A DNA stretch of 20,106 nucleotides from Pleurobrachia bachei. Lineage: Eukaryota > Ctenophora > Tentaculata > Cydippida > Pleurobrachiidae. Below are positions 13,801 through 20,106 of this stretch, piece by piece; position 1 is the first letter of the stretch, and the number at the start of each line of letters is the position of its first letter. The stretch covers positions 62,569 to 82,674 of the forward strand of contig AVPN01000149.1 in assembly GCA_000695325.1 (NCBI GenBank), given 5' to 3'. Below the pieces are notes generated by a model. It was not told the DNA's origin and searched no databases. It was given only the letters and a program-made list of their open reading frames with translations. A program made the translations under genes and the position numbers.

Positions 13801-16800
13801 AGGTGGTCCAGGACAACCAGGTGGTCCAGGACAACCAGGTGGTCCAGGACAACCAGGTGGTCCAGGACAACCAGGTGGTCCAGGACAACCAGGTGGTCCA
13901 GGACAACCAGGTGGTCCAGGACAACCAGGTGGTCCAGGACAACCAGGTGGTCCAGGACAACCAGGTGGTCCAGGACAACCAGGTGGTCCAGGACAACCAG
14001 GTGGTCCAGGACAACCAGGTGGTCCAGGACAACCAGGTGGTCCAGGACAACCAGGTGGTCCAGGACAACCAGGTGGTCCAGGACAACCAGGTGGTCCAGG
14101 ACAACCAGGTGGTCCAGGACAACCAGGTGGTCCAGGACAACCAGGTGGTCCAGGACAACCAGGTGGTCCAGGACAACCAGGTGGTCCAGGACAACCAGGT
14201 GGTCCAGGACAACCAGGTGGTCCAGGACAACCAGGTGGTCCAGGACAACCAGGTGGTCCAGGACAACCAGGTGGTCCAGGACAACCAGGTGGTCCAGGAC
14301 AACCAGGTGGTCCAGGACAACCAGGTGGTCCAGGACAACCAGGTGGTCCAGGACAACCAGGTGGTCCAGGACAACCAGGTGGTCCAGGACAACCAGGTGG
14401 TCCAGGACAACCAGGTGGTCCAGGACAACCAGGTGGTCCAGGACAACCAGGTGGTCCAGGACAACCAGGTGGTCCAGGACAACCAGGTGGTCCAGGACAA
14501 CCAGGTGGTCCAGGACAACCAGGTGGTCCAGGACAACCAGGTGGTCCAGGACAACCAGGTGGTCCAGGACAACCAGGTGGTCCAGGACAACCAGGTGGTC
14601 CAGGACAACCAGGTGGTCCAGGACAACCAGGTGGTCCAGGACAACCAGGTGGTCCAGGACAACCAGGTGGTCCAGGACAACCAGGTGGTCCAGGACAACC
14701 AGGTGGTCCAGGACAACCAGGTGGTCCAGGACAACCAGGTGGTCCAGGACGACCAGGTGTCCCAGGACAACCAGGTGTCCCAGGACAACCAGGTGGTCCA
14801 GGACAACCAGGTGTCCCAGGACAATCAGGAGGTCCAGGACAACCAGGTGGTCCAGGACAACCCGGTTTCCCAGGACAACCAGGTGGTCCAGGACAACCAG
14901 GTGGTCCAGGACAACCAGGTGGTCCAGGACAACCAGGTGGTCCAGGACAACCAGGTGGTCCAGGACAACCAGGTGGTCCAGGACAACCAGGTGGTCCAGG
15001 ACAACCAGGTGGTCCAGGACAACCAGGTGGTCCAGGACAACCAGGTGGTCCAGGACAACCAGGTGGTCCAGGACAACCAGGTGGTCCAGGACAACCAGGT
15101 GGTCCAGGACAACCAGGTGGTCCAGGACAACCAGGTGGTCCAGGACAACCAGGTGGTCCAGGACAACCAGGTGGTCCAGGACAACCAGGTGGTCCAGGAC
15201 AACCAGGTGGTCCAGGACAACCAGGTGGTCCAGGACAACCAGGTGGTCCAGGACAACCAGGTGGTCCAGGACAACCAGGTGGTCCAGGACAACCAGGTGG
15301 TCCAGGACAACCAGGTGGTCCAGGACAACCAGGTGGTCCAGGACAACCAGGTGGTCCAGGACAACCAGGTGGTCCAGGACAACCAGGTGGTCCAGGACAA
15401 CCAGGTGGTCCAGGACAACCAGGTGGTCCAGGACAACCAGGTGGTCCAGGACAACCAGGTGGTCCAGGACAACCAGGTGGTCCAGGACAACCAGGTGGTC
15501 CAGGACAACCAGGTGGTCCAGGACAACCAGGTGGTCCAGGACAACCAGGTGGTCCAGGACAACCAGGTGGTCCAGGACAACCAGGTGGTCCAGGACAACC
15601 AGGTGGTCCAGGACAACCAGGTGGTCCAGGACAACCAGGTGGTCCAGGACAACCAGGTGGTCCAGGACAACCAGGTGGTCCAGGACAACCAGGTGGTCCA
15701 GGACAACCAGGTGGTCCAGGACAACCAGGTGGTCCAGGACAACCAGGTGGTCCAGGACAACCAGGTGGTCCAGGACAACCAGGTGGTCCAGGACAACCAG
15801 GTGGTCCAGGACAACCAGGTGGTCCAGGACAACCAGGTGGTCCAGGACAACCAGGTGGTCCAGGACAACCAGGTGGTCCAGGACAACCAGGTGGTCCAGG
15901 ACAACCAGGTGGTCCAGGACAACCAGGTGGTCCAGGACAACCAGGTGGTCCAGGACAACCAGGTGGTCCAGGACAACCAGGTGGTCCAGGACAACCAGGT
16001 GGTCCAGGACAACCAGGTGGTCCAGGACAACCAGGTGGTCCAGGACAACCAGGTGGTCCAGGACAACCAGGTGGTCCAGGACAACCAGGTGGTCCAGGAC
16101 AACCAGGTGGTCCAGGACAACCAGGTGGTCCAGGACAACCAGGTGGTCCAGGACAACCAGGTGGTCCAGGACAACCAGGTGGTCCAGGACAACCAGGTGG
16201 TCCAGGACAACCAGGTGGTCCAGGACAACCAGGTGGTCCAGGACAACCAGGTGGTCCAGGACAACCAGGTGGTCCAGGACAACCAGGTGGTCCAGGACAA
16301 CCAGGTGGTCCAGGACAACCAGGTGGTCCAGGACAACCAGGTGGTCCAGGACAACCAGGTGGTCCAGGACAACCAGGTGGTCCAGGACAACCAGGTGGTC
16401 CAGGACAACCAGGTGGTCCAGGACAACCAGGTGGTCCAGGACAACCAGGTGGTCCAGGACAACCAGGTGGTCCAGGACAACCAGGTGGTCCAGGACAACC
16501 AGGTGGTCCAGGACAACCAGGTGGTCCAGGACAACCAGGTGGTCCAGGACAACCAGGTGGTCCAGGACAACCAGGTGGTCCAGGACAACCAGGTGGTCCA
16601 GGACAACCAGGTGGTCCAGGACAACCAGGTGGTCCAGGACAACCAGGTGGTCCAGGACAACCAGGTGGTCCAGGACAACCAGGTGGTCCAGGACAACCAG
16701 GTGGTCCAGGACAACCAGGTGGTCCAGGACAACCAGGTGGTCCAGGACAACCAGGTGGTCCAGGACAACCAGGTGGTCCAGGACAACCAGGTGGTCCAGG

Positions 16801-19771
16801 ACAACCAGGTGGTCCAGGACAACCAGGTGGTCCAGGACAACCAGGTGGTCCAGGACAACCAGGTGGTCCAGGACAACCAGGTGGTCCAGGACAACCAGGT
16901 GGTCCAGGACAACCAGGTGGTCCAGGACAACCAGGTGGTCCAGGACAACCAGGTGGTCCAGGACAACCAGGTGGTCCAGGACAACCAGGTGGTCCAGGAC
17001 AACCAGGTGGTCCAGGACAACCAGGTGGTCCAGGACAACCAGGTGGTCCAGGACAACCAGGTGGTCCAGGACAACCAGGTGGTCCAGGACAACCAGGTGG
17101 TCCAGGACAACCAGGTGGTCCAGGACAACCAGGTGGTCCAGGACAACCAGGTGGTCCAGGACAACCAGGTGGTCCAGGACAACCAGGTGGTCCAGGACAA
17201 CCAGGTGGTCCAGGACAACCAGGTGGTCCAGGACAACCAGGTGGTCCAGGACAACCAGGTGGTCCAGGACAACCAGGTGGTCCAGGACAACCAGGTGGTC
17301 CAGGACAACCAGGTGGTCCAGGACAACCAGGTGGTCCAGGACAACCAGGTGGTCCAGGACAACCAGGTGGTCCAGGACAACCAGGTGGTCCAGGACAACC
17401 AGGTGGTCCAGGACAACCAGGTGGTCCAGGACAACCAGGTGGTCCAGGACAACCAGGTGGTCCAGGACAACCAGGTGGTCCAGGACAACCAGGTGGTCCA
17501 GGACAACCAGGTGGTCCAGGACAACCAGGTGGTCCAGGACAACCAGGTGGTCCAGGACAACCAGGTGGTCCAGGACAACCAGGTGGTCCAGGACAACCAG
17601 GTGGTCCAGGACAACCAGGTGGTCCAGGACAACCAGGTGGTCCAGGACAACCAGGTGGTCCAGGACAACCAGGTGGTCCAGGACAACCAGGTGGTCCAGG
17701 ACAACCAGGTGGTCCAGGACAACCAGGTGGTCCAGGACAACCAGGTGGTCCAGGACAACCAGGTGGTCCAGGACAACCAGGTGGTCCAGGACAACCAGGT
17801 GGTCCAGGACAACCAGGTGGTCCAGGACAACCAGGTGGTCCAGGACAACCAGGTGGTCCAGGACAACCAGGTGGTCCAGGACAACCAGGTGGTCCAGGAC
17901 AACCAGGTGGTCCAGGACAACCAGGTGGTCCAGGACAACCAGGTGGTCCAGGACAACCAGGTGGTCCAGGACAACCAGGTGGTCCAGGACAACCAGGTGG
18001 TCCAGGACAACCAGGTGGTCCAGGACAACCAGGTGGTCCAGGACAACCAGGTGGTCCAGGACAACCAGGTGGTCCAGGACAACCAGGTGGTCCAGGACAA
18101 CCAGGTGGTCCAGGACAACCAGGTGGTCCAGGACAACCAGGTGGTCCAGGACAACCAGGTGGTCCAGGACAACCAGGTGGTCCAGGACAACCAGGTGGTC
18201 CAGGACAACCAGGTGGTCCAGGACAACCAGGTGGTCCAGGACAACCAGGTGGTCCAGGACAACCAGGTGGTCCAGGACAACCAGGTGGTCCAGGACAACC
18301 AGGTGGTCCAGGACAACCAGGTGGTCCAGGACAACCAGGTGGTCCAGGACAACCAGGTGGTCCAGGACAACCAGGTGGTCCAGGACAACCAGGTGGTCCA
18401 GGACAACCAGGTGGTCCAGGACAACCAGGTGGTCCAGGACAACCAGGTGGTCCAGGACAACCAGGTGGTCCAGGACAACCAGGTGGTCCAGGACAACCAG
18501 GTGGTCCAGGACAACCAGGTGGTCCAGGACAACCAGGTGGTCCAGGACAACCAGGTGGTCCAGGACAACCAGGTGGTCCAGGACAACCAGGTGGTCCAGG
18601 ACAACCAGGTGGTCCAGGACAACCAGGTGGTCCAGGACAACCAGGTGGTCCAGGACAACCAGGTGGTCCAGGACAACCAGGTGGTCCAGGACAACCAGGT
18701 GGTCCAGGACAACCAGGTGGTCCAGGACAACCAGGTGGTCCAGGACAACCAGGTGGTCCAGGACAACCAGGTGGTCCAGGACAACCAGGTGGTCCAGGAC
18801 AACCAGGTGGTCCAGGACAACCAGGTGGTCCAGGACAACCAGGTGGTCCAGGACAACCAGAAATTCCCCAGCAACCAGCCCAGCCTCAAACTCCCCAGCA
18901 ACCAGCCCATCGTGTTACTATTACAACACCCGCTAAACCCCCGGCACCGACTCGCTCCAGATCCAACTCCAATAGATCATCTCTATTCGAAGTGATCCCC
19001 GCAGCAGTACAGGGGTGTCAACTGATCACCCAGCAGATCCATCCTTGCTACCTGTGGAACGTGAATTATAGCGGGTATGAACTGGGTTACTACCAAGGTC
19101 TCGCAGCTGGTGCTGCAGGTGGGTACTGTGCTTGTAAGCAGGAGAACTGCGAATGTGACGACCCAACCTCCACCACAGACCTCACTGATGATTTCTGCGA
19201 TTGTGATGGTGTCTGCAAGTGTGTAACTCAGGATGTCTGTGTGACTTGTTCCCAAGCGTTCTGCACGTGCCCGAGACAGCTGGTATGTAATCACGAATTC
19301 TGCACGTGCAACCCTGTTTGTGGTGATGATGAGGAGTCGAGTAGCTGTTGCAAGTGTGATTTATGCTGCGGTTGTGGACAGGCCACCAACTACAACAGAA
19401 CTACCATTCGGAGTCCTACAAGTTTCCGGGCTAGTCCCTGTTCTGGGTATTATGCCTCCGGTGCATATAGTCCCATGACACCCTGTACAGATCAGACCCC
19501 TCGGTTTTGTGGTAGTCCAGGGTGGGTACGAAGTCCAGGGTGGGTGAGAAGCCCGGGCTGGGGCGGTGCCAGATCCCCACGATATGGTTCACCAAGGTCC
19601 CCTGGTGGTTACAGTCACGTTACATCACGTTACGGACAGACATACGGACGTAAACAGTATAACTTCAAGTTTAGGTTCAAGAACTTCAAGTTCTTTTCAA
19701 TGAGCATAACCAAACCGAACACTAGCTCAACGCCACAGTTTACCGGCTTCAGACGAAGAGCCTTGTATTAG
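10802..19771 (+). CDS. Giant intronless collagen-like protein (2989 residues) with Asn/Tyr-rich and cysteine-rich ends
   Basis: One uninterrupted frame from ATG 10802 to TAG. An in-frame stop just upstream makes this the first usable ATG. Order: residues 15-103, eight YSNNDA-type repeats; about 195-350, Asn/Gly/Tyr-rich; about 355-420, Pro-rich and acidic/Ser; CKRC at 441-444; seven cysteines at 517-548; a Ser/Arg-basic stretch at about 650-670; 671-2686, 672 perfect Gly-X-Y triplets; 2687-2989, a Pro/Gln linker, 22 cysteines in residues 2776-2858, SPGW repeats and a basic-aromatic tail. The N-terminus ([13 protein letters not shown]) has no signal peptide and no transmembrane segment is seen. 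There is no fibrillar C-propeptide, C4 or minicollagen-type domain. In the triplets 666 of 672 Y positions are Pro, no Lys or Cys occurs, and only one Arg. A triple helix of that length would be near 580 nm, but Gly at X in many triplets also fits a flexible, silk-like chain. It could be structural. The function is not known. Confidence 0.8.
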   Translation: MSWQPWSAGSWPGSYSNNDASAVGGNYSNNGAAGNGYYSNNDTVGRNYSNNDAAGSANYSNNDATGNGYYGNNDAGQNGYYSNNDATVGGNYSNNDAGGNNNDPGGYFENRNDPGGGYGSFSPGTGSFDNAETGGYSPGTATAASEAYNGNWGNGNTTTAGFGTAGNTADGYGGAVNATISTEGLGYQTFMAAQQNSSPIDYNNAGYNSSYYDSNVYDYNYHGNQGSPDNNNNQGYNGYYDNNGHNNSGYNYGNNANDSYQNDYNGNQNGTERNTGLDGYNNGYRDGYYGNSPYNGYNGYYDSYTYNNDYYSGYNYETSYQSYTYGYHGYNDQHSHSPGYVLDYYGNDRPASPDGDKSEFPSPPPDQIPVPPPPFGVMYSPPCWAFKDTSSLLDDDEDSTSDFSTPSPSATPSRSSKLTKILETDQLVIEERKKRHNPLTCKRCIAKGRGQPQVPAERSTISDTRTRRTISDNLSGLIQKLPYPITDTEGEVSTSILYGDQTNTITGGSVKMRVRTCSCISLTKCRHMIRVRHVSKEEVCRCVGECRCDVLIRFREASGRSSRTDPQHVEVVLSPHPRSREVSAVASVASYSQAGNVMEIPSQGFSVESDIKKVEVAVVEPAQTDTLSNRGDEYFKRNVRQRRASNTSDGSSQPSRSSVSRSRRSKRGTRGGPGQPGGPGQPGVPGQPGGSGQPGGPGQPGVPGQPGGSGQPGGPGQPGVPGQPGGSGQPGGPGQPGVPGQPGGSGQPGGPGQPGVPGQPGGSGQPGGPGQPGGPGQPGGPGQPGGPGQPGGPGQPGGPGQPGGPGQPGGPGQPGGPGQPGGPGQPGGPGQPGGPGQPGGPGQPGGPGQPGGPGQPGGPGQPGGPGQPGGPGQPGGPGQPGGPGQPGGPGQPGGPGQPGGPGQPGGPGQPGGPGQPGGPGQPGGPGQPGGPGQPGGPGQPGGPGQPGGPGQPGGPGQPGGPGQPGGPGQPGGPGQPGGPGQPGGPGQPGGPGQPGGPGQPGGPGQPGGPGQPGGPGQPGGPGQPGGPGQPGGPGQPGGPGQPGGPGQPGGPGQPGGPGQPGGPGQPGGPGQPGGPGQPGGPGQPGGPGQPGGPGQPGGPGQPGGPGQPGGPGQPGGPGQPGGPGQPGGPGQPGGPGQPGGPGQPGGPGQPGGPGQPGGPGQPGGPGQPGGPGQPGGPGQPGGPGQPGGPGQPGGPGQPGGPGQPGGPGQPGGPGQPGGPGQPGGPGQPGGPGQPGGPGQPGGPGQPGGPGQPGGPGQPGGPGQPGGPGQPGGPGQPGGPGQPGGPGQPGGPGQPGGPGQPGGPGQPGGPGQPGGPGRPGVPGQPGVPGQPGGPGQPGVPGQSGGPGQPGGPGQPGFPGQPGGPGQPGGPGQPGGPGQPGGPGQPGGPGQPGGPGQPGGPGQPGGPGQPGGPGQPGGPGQPGGPGQPGGPGQPGGPGQPGGPGQPGGPGQPGGPGQPGGPGQPGGPGQPGGPGQPGGPGQPGGPGQPGGPGQPGGPGQPGGPGQPGGPGQPGGPGQPGGPGQPGGPGQPGGPGQPGGPGQPGGPGQPGGPGQPGGPGQPGGPGQPGGPGQPGGPGQPGGPGQPGGPGQPGGPGQPGGPGQPGGPGQPGGPGQPGGPGQPGGPGQPGGPGQPGGPGQPGGPGQPGGPGQPGGPGQPGGPGQPGGPGQPGGPGQPGGPGQPGGPGQPGGPGQPGGPGQPGGPGQPGGPGQPGGPGQPGGPGQPGGPGQPGGPGQPGGPGQPGGPGQPGGPGQPGGPGQPGGPGQPGGPGQPGGPGQPGGPGQPGGPGQPGGPGQPGGPGQPGGPGQPGGPGQPGGPGQPGGPGQPGGPGQPGGPGQPGGPGQPGGPGQPGGPGQPGGPGQPGGPGQPGGPGQPGGPGQPGGPGQPGGPGQPGGPGQPGGPGQPGGPGQPGGPGQPGGPGQPGGPGQPGGPGQPGGPGQPGGPGQPGGPGQPGGPGQPGGPGQPGGPGQPGGPGQPGGPGQPGGPGQPGGPGQPGGPGQPGGPGQPGGPGQPGGPGQPGGPGQPGGPGQPGGPGQPGGPGQPGGPGQPGGPGQPGGPGQPGGPGQPGGPGQPGGPGQPGGPGQPGGPGQPGGPGQPGGPGQPGGPGQPGGPGQPGGPGQPGGPGQPGGPGQPGGPGQPGGPGQPGGPGQPGGPGQPGGPGQPGGPGQPGGPGQPGGPGQPGGPGQPGGPGQPGGPGQPGGPGQPGGPGQPGGPGQPGGPGQPGGPGQPGGPGQPGGPGQPGGPGQPGGPGQPGGPGQPGGPGQPGGPGQPGGPGQPGGPGQPGGPGQPGGPGQPGGPGQPGGPGQPGGPGQPGGPGQPGGPGQPGGPGQPGGPGQPGGPGQPGGPGQPGGPGQPGGPGQPGGPGQPGGPGQPGGPGQPGGPGQPGGPGQPGGPGQPGGPGQPGGPGQPGGPGQPGGPGQPGGPGQPGGPGQPGGPGQPGGPGQPGGPGQPGGPGQPGGPGQPGGPGQPGGPGQPGGPGQPGGPGQPGGPGQPGGPGQPGGPGQPGGPGQPGGPGQPGGPGQPGGPGQPGGPGQPGGPGQPGGPGQPGGPGQPGGPGQPGGPGQPGGPGQPGGPGQPGGPGQPGGPGQPGGPGQPGGPGQPGGPGQPGGPGQPGGPGQPGGPGQPGGPGQPGGPGQPGGPGQPGGPGQPGGPGQPGGPGQPGGPGQPGGPGQPGGPGQPGGPGQPGGPGQPEIPQQPAQPQTPQQPAHRVTITTPAKPPAPTRSRSNSNRSSLFEVIPAAVQGCQLITQQIHPCYLWNVNYSGYELGYYQGLAAGAAGGYCACKQENCECDDPTSTTDLTDDFCDCDGVCKCVTQDVCVTCSQAFCTCPRQLVCNHEFCTCNPVCGDDEESSSCCKCDLCCGCGQATNYNRTTIRSPTSFRASPCSGYYASGAYSPMTPCTDQTPRFCGSPGWVRSPGWVRSPGWGGARSPRYGSPRSPGGYSHVTSRYGQTYGRKQYNFKFRFKNFKFFSMSITKPNTSSTPQFTGFRRRALY
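10844..11110 (+). repeat. Eight YSNNDA-type coding repeats
   Basis: Residues 15-103 hold eight imperfect 10-12 residue repeats of the form YSNNDA plus G/T/A/N-rich spacer (variants YSNNGA, YSNNDT, YGNNDA). They are imperfect at both nucleotide and protein level, unlike the later collagen array. Confidence 0.85.
11387..11852 (+). other. Asn/Gly/Tyr-rich low-complexity segment (prion-like composition)
   Basis: About 150 residues are made largely of N, G, Y, D and S (for example [20 protein letters not shown]). This composition is typical of disordered, self-associating domains and of some extracellular tyrosine-rich structural proteins. There are no cysteines or charged clusters. Many antisense and +1 frames are open here only because of the composition. 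Confidence 0.7.
12350..12445 (+). other. N-terminal cysteine cluster of the collagen-like protein
   Basis: Residues 517-548 contain seven cysteines as CSC, KC, CRC and CRC ([10 protein letters not shown], then [12 protein letters not shown]). Together with CKRC at 441-444 it precedes the Gly-X-Y region, while a larger Cys cluster follows it. The C-x-C spacing could mediate disulfide cross-links or metal binding. Which one is not visible. Confidence 0.65.
12830..13099 (+). repeat. 54-bp higher-order repeat at the 5' edge of the array
   Basis: Five copies of [18 protein letters not shown]. Ser replaces Pro at one Y position per copy, and Val appears at X. This is the diverged boundary of an array that is otherwise homogenised. 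Confidence 0.92.
14738..14881 (+). repeat. Variant units interrupting the homogeneous collagen array
   Basis: Eight units differ from the consensus: GRP (14738-14755), GVP at 14756, 14774 and 14810, GQS in the 14810 unit, GGA and CCC synonymous changes, and GFP at 14864. They mark the border between the 91-unit and 221-unit blocks. Gly-X-Y periodicity is never lost. Confidence 0.92.
19127..19375 (+). other. C-terminal cysteine-rich domain, 22 Cys in 83 residues
   Basis: Residues 2776-2858 contain CAC, CEC, CDC, CKC, two CTC, CKC and CGC motifs, plus two CC pairs, with an internal repeat FC(D/T)C followed by (L/P/G)VC. Acidic residues separate the blocks. The density and C-x-C spacing resemble metal-binding or heavily cross-linked structural proteins. 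It does not match the minicollagen cysteine pattern or the fibrillar collagen C-propeptide. Confidence 0.75.
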
Positions 19772-20043
19772 ATTTAGTAGAGACAGAGATGGGACCAATT
19801 GTATAATATTAGATACTTCGTAAAGATATTCGTGTTGTTTCAGACTATTTCTTGGCATGCGCTGATATGAATTCATATGACACGTACCTTTGGCATACGC
19901 TACAGGCCTGTTATGATCATCAGAATATTCTGTGAGCTTGTGGTTTGGGGTTTGTGGTTTGGGGTGCCAGCCCGGATAGAGCGGTCCATGATGTAAGATT
20001 GACAATATATTGATCAAAGCTCCCTTCAGCTCCCCTACGCTCT

Positions 20044-20046
<3 letters not shown>
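19772..20046 (+). other. 3' UTR and downstream of the collagen-like gene
   Basis: No canonical AATAAA or ATTAAA is visible before the CT tract. A 13-base sequence TTGTGGTTTGGGG is repeated at 19938-19950 and 19952-19964. The 96-codon minus-strand frame here has no domain and is not called. Confidence 0.45.
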
Positions 20047-20096
<50 letters not shown>

Positions 20097-20106
20097 GTCT
20101 CTCTCT
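20047..20106. repeat. (CT)n microsatellite at the right edge
   Basis: A C-run followed by (CT)n with scattered CTGT units continues to the end of the window. Confidence 0.9.

Larger units (their letters stand above)
12812..18859 (+). repeat. 336-copy array of an 18-bp unit encoding (Gly-X-Y)672
   Basis: The unit is GGTGGTCCAGGACAACCA (GGP-GQP). The array is exactly 6048 bases = 336 units, all in frame. Layout: one unit; five copies of a 54-bp higher-order unit (12830-13099); 91 identical units (13100-14737); eight variant units (14738-14881); 221 identical units (14882-18859). Within the two homogeneous blocks I saw no nucleotide difference, even at third positions. Confidence 0.95.

Noticed and set aside
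13088-18910. Two long minus-strand frames of LSWTTW repeats
   Set aside because: They are antisense readings of the same 18-bp array, which has no stop in any frame.
12813-18995. 2060-codon plus-strand frame of VVQDNQ repeats
   Set aside because: It is a frame-shifted reading of the GGPGQP array. Its start and stop lie just outside the array with no coding sequence in its frame on either side.

Overview
This is a window of nuclear DNA from an animal. The evidence is short GT-AG introns (about 97 to 236 bases in the genes that can be spliced by eye), an LDL-receptor class A type secreted protein, a HELQ-family DNA repair helicase with its C-terminal modules, AATAAA poly(A) signals and abundant (CT)n microsatellites. 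Nothing bacterial is visible (no operons or Shine-Dalgarno spacing). The compact introns and close gene spacing would fit an early-branching or otherwise compact invertebrate genome such as a sponge, placozoan or cnidarian, but I cannot name the lineage from the sequence.

Layout. (1) 1-1877, minus strand: the first 590 codons of a secreted, cysteine-rich protein with LDLa-like modules. A short signal-peptide exon is followed by a very long exon that runs off the left edge. (2) 2773-3120, minus strand: a small two-exon gene for a 69-residue protein that looks like a free-standing UBA-like domain of the Regnase/ZC3H12-N4BP1-KHNYN type. (3) 3695-8549, plus strand: a HELQ-like helicase gene of which only the part from the DELH (motif II) exon to the stop is present. 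Its first recognisable splice acceptor lies in a five-copy minisatellite that repeats the acceptor itself. A 1198-bp nearly perfect tandem duplication (3899-6294) then doubles four exons and creates a frame-breaking chimeric exon. (4) 8550-10182: the 3' UTR and poly(A) region of the helicase gene, duplicated as two 420-bp direct repeats around a (CT)-rich satellite with a 50-bp higher-order period. (5) 10802-19771, plus strand: a single uninterrupted 2989-residue reading frame. It is an Asn/Gly/Tyr-rich N-terminal region, a small cysteine cluster, 672 perfect Gly-X-Y triplets built from 336 copies of an 18-bp unit (mostly GGPGQP), and a C-terminal region with 22 cysteines in 83 residues. It has no visible signal peptide and no known collagen C-propeptide. 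The window ends in another (CT)n tract.

The genes do not form an obvious pathway. The most unusual object is the giant intronless collagen-like gene. The second is the HELQ locus, where a minisatellite at a splice acceptor, loss of the ATPase motif I exons from the visible locus, and a tandem duplication together suggest either a decaying or rearranged gene or a local assembly problem. Reading all helicase exons once (A-D, then E-L) gives exactly 630 in-frame codons including the stop, which strongly supports the exon model.
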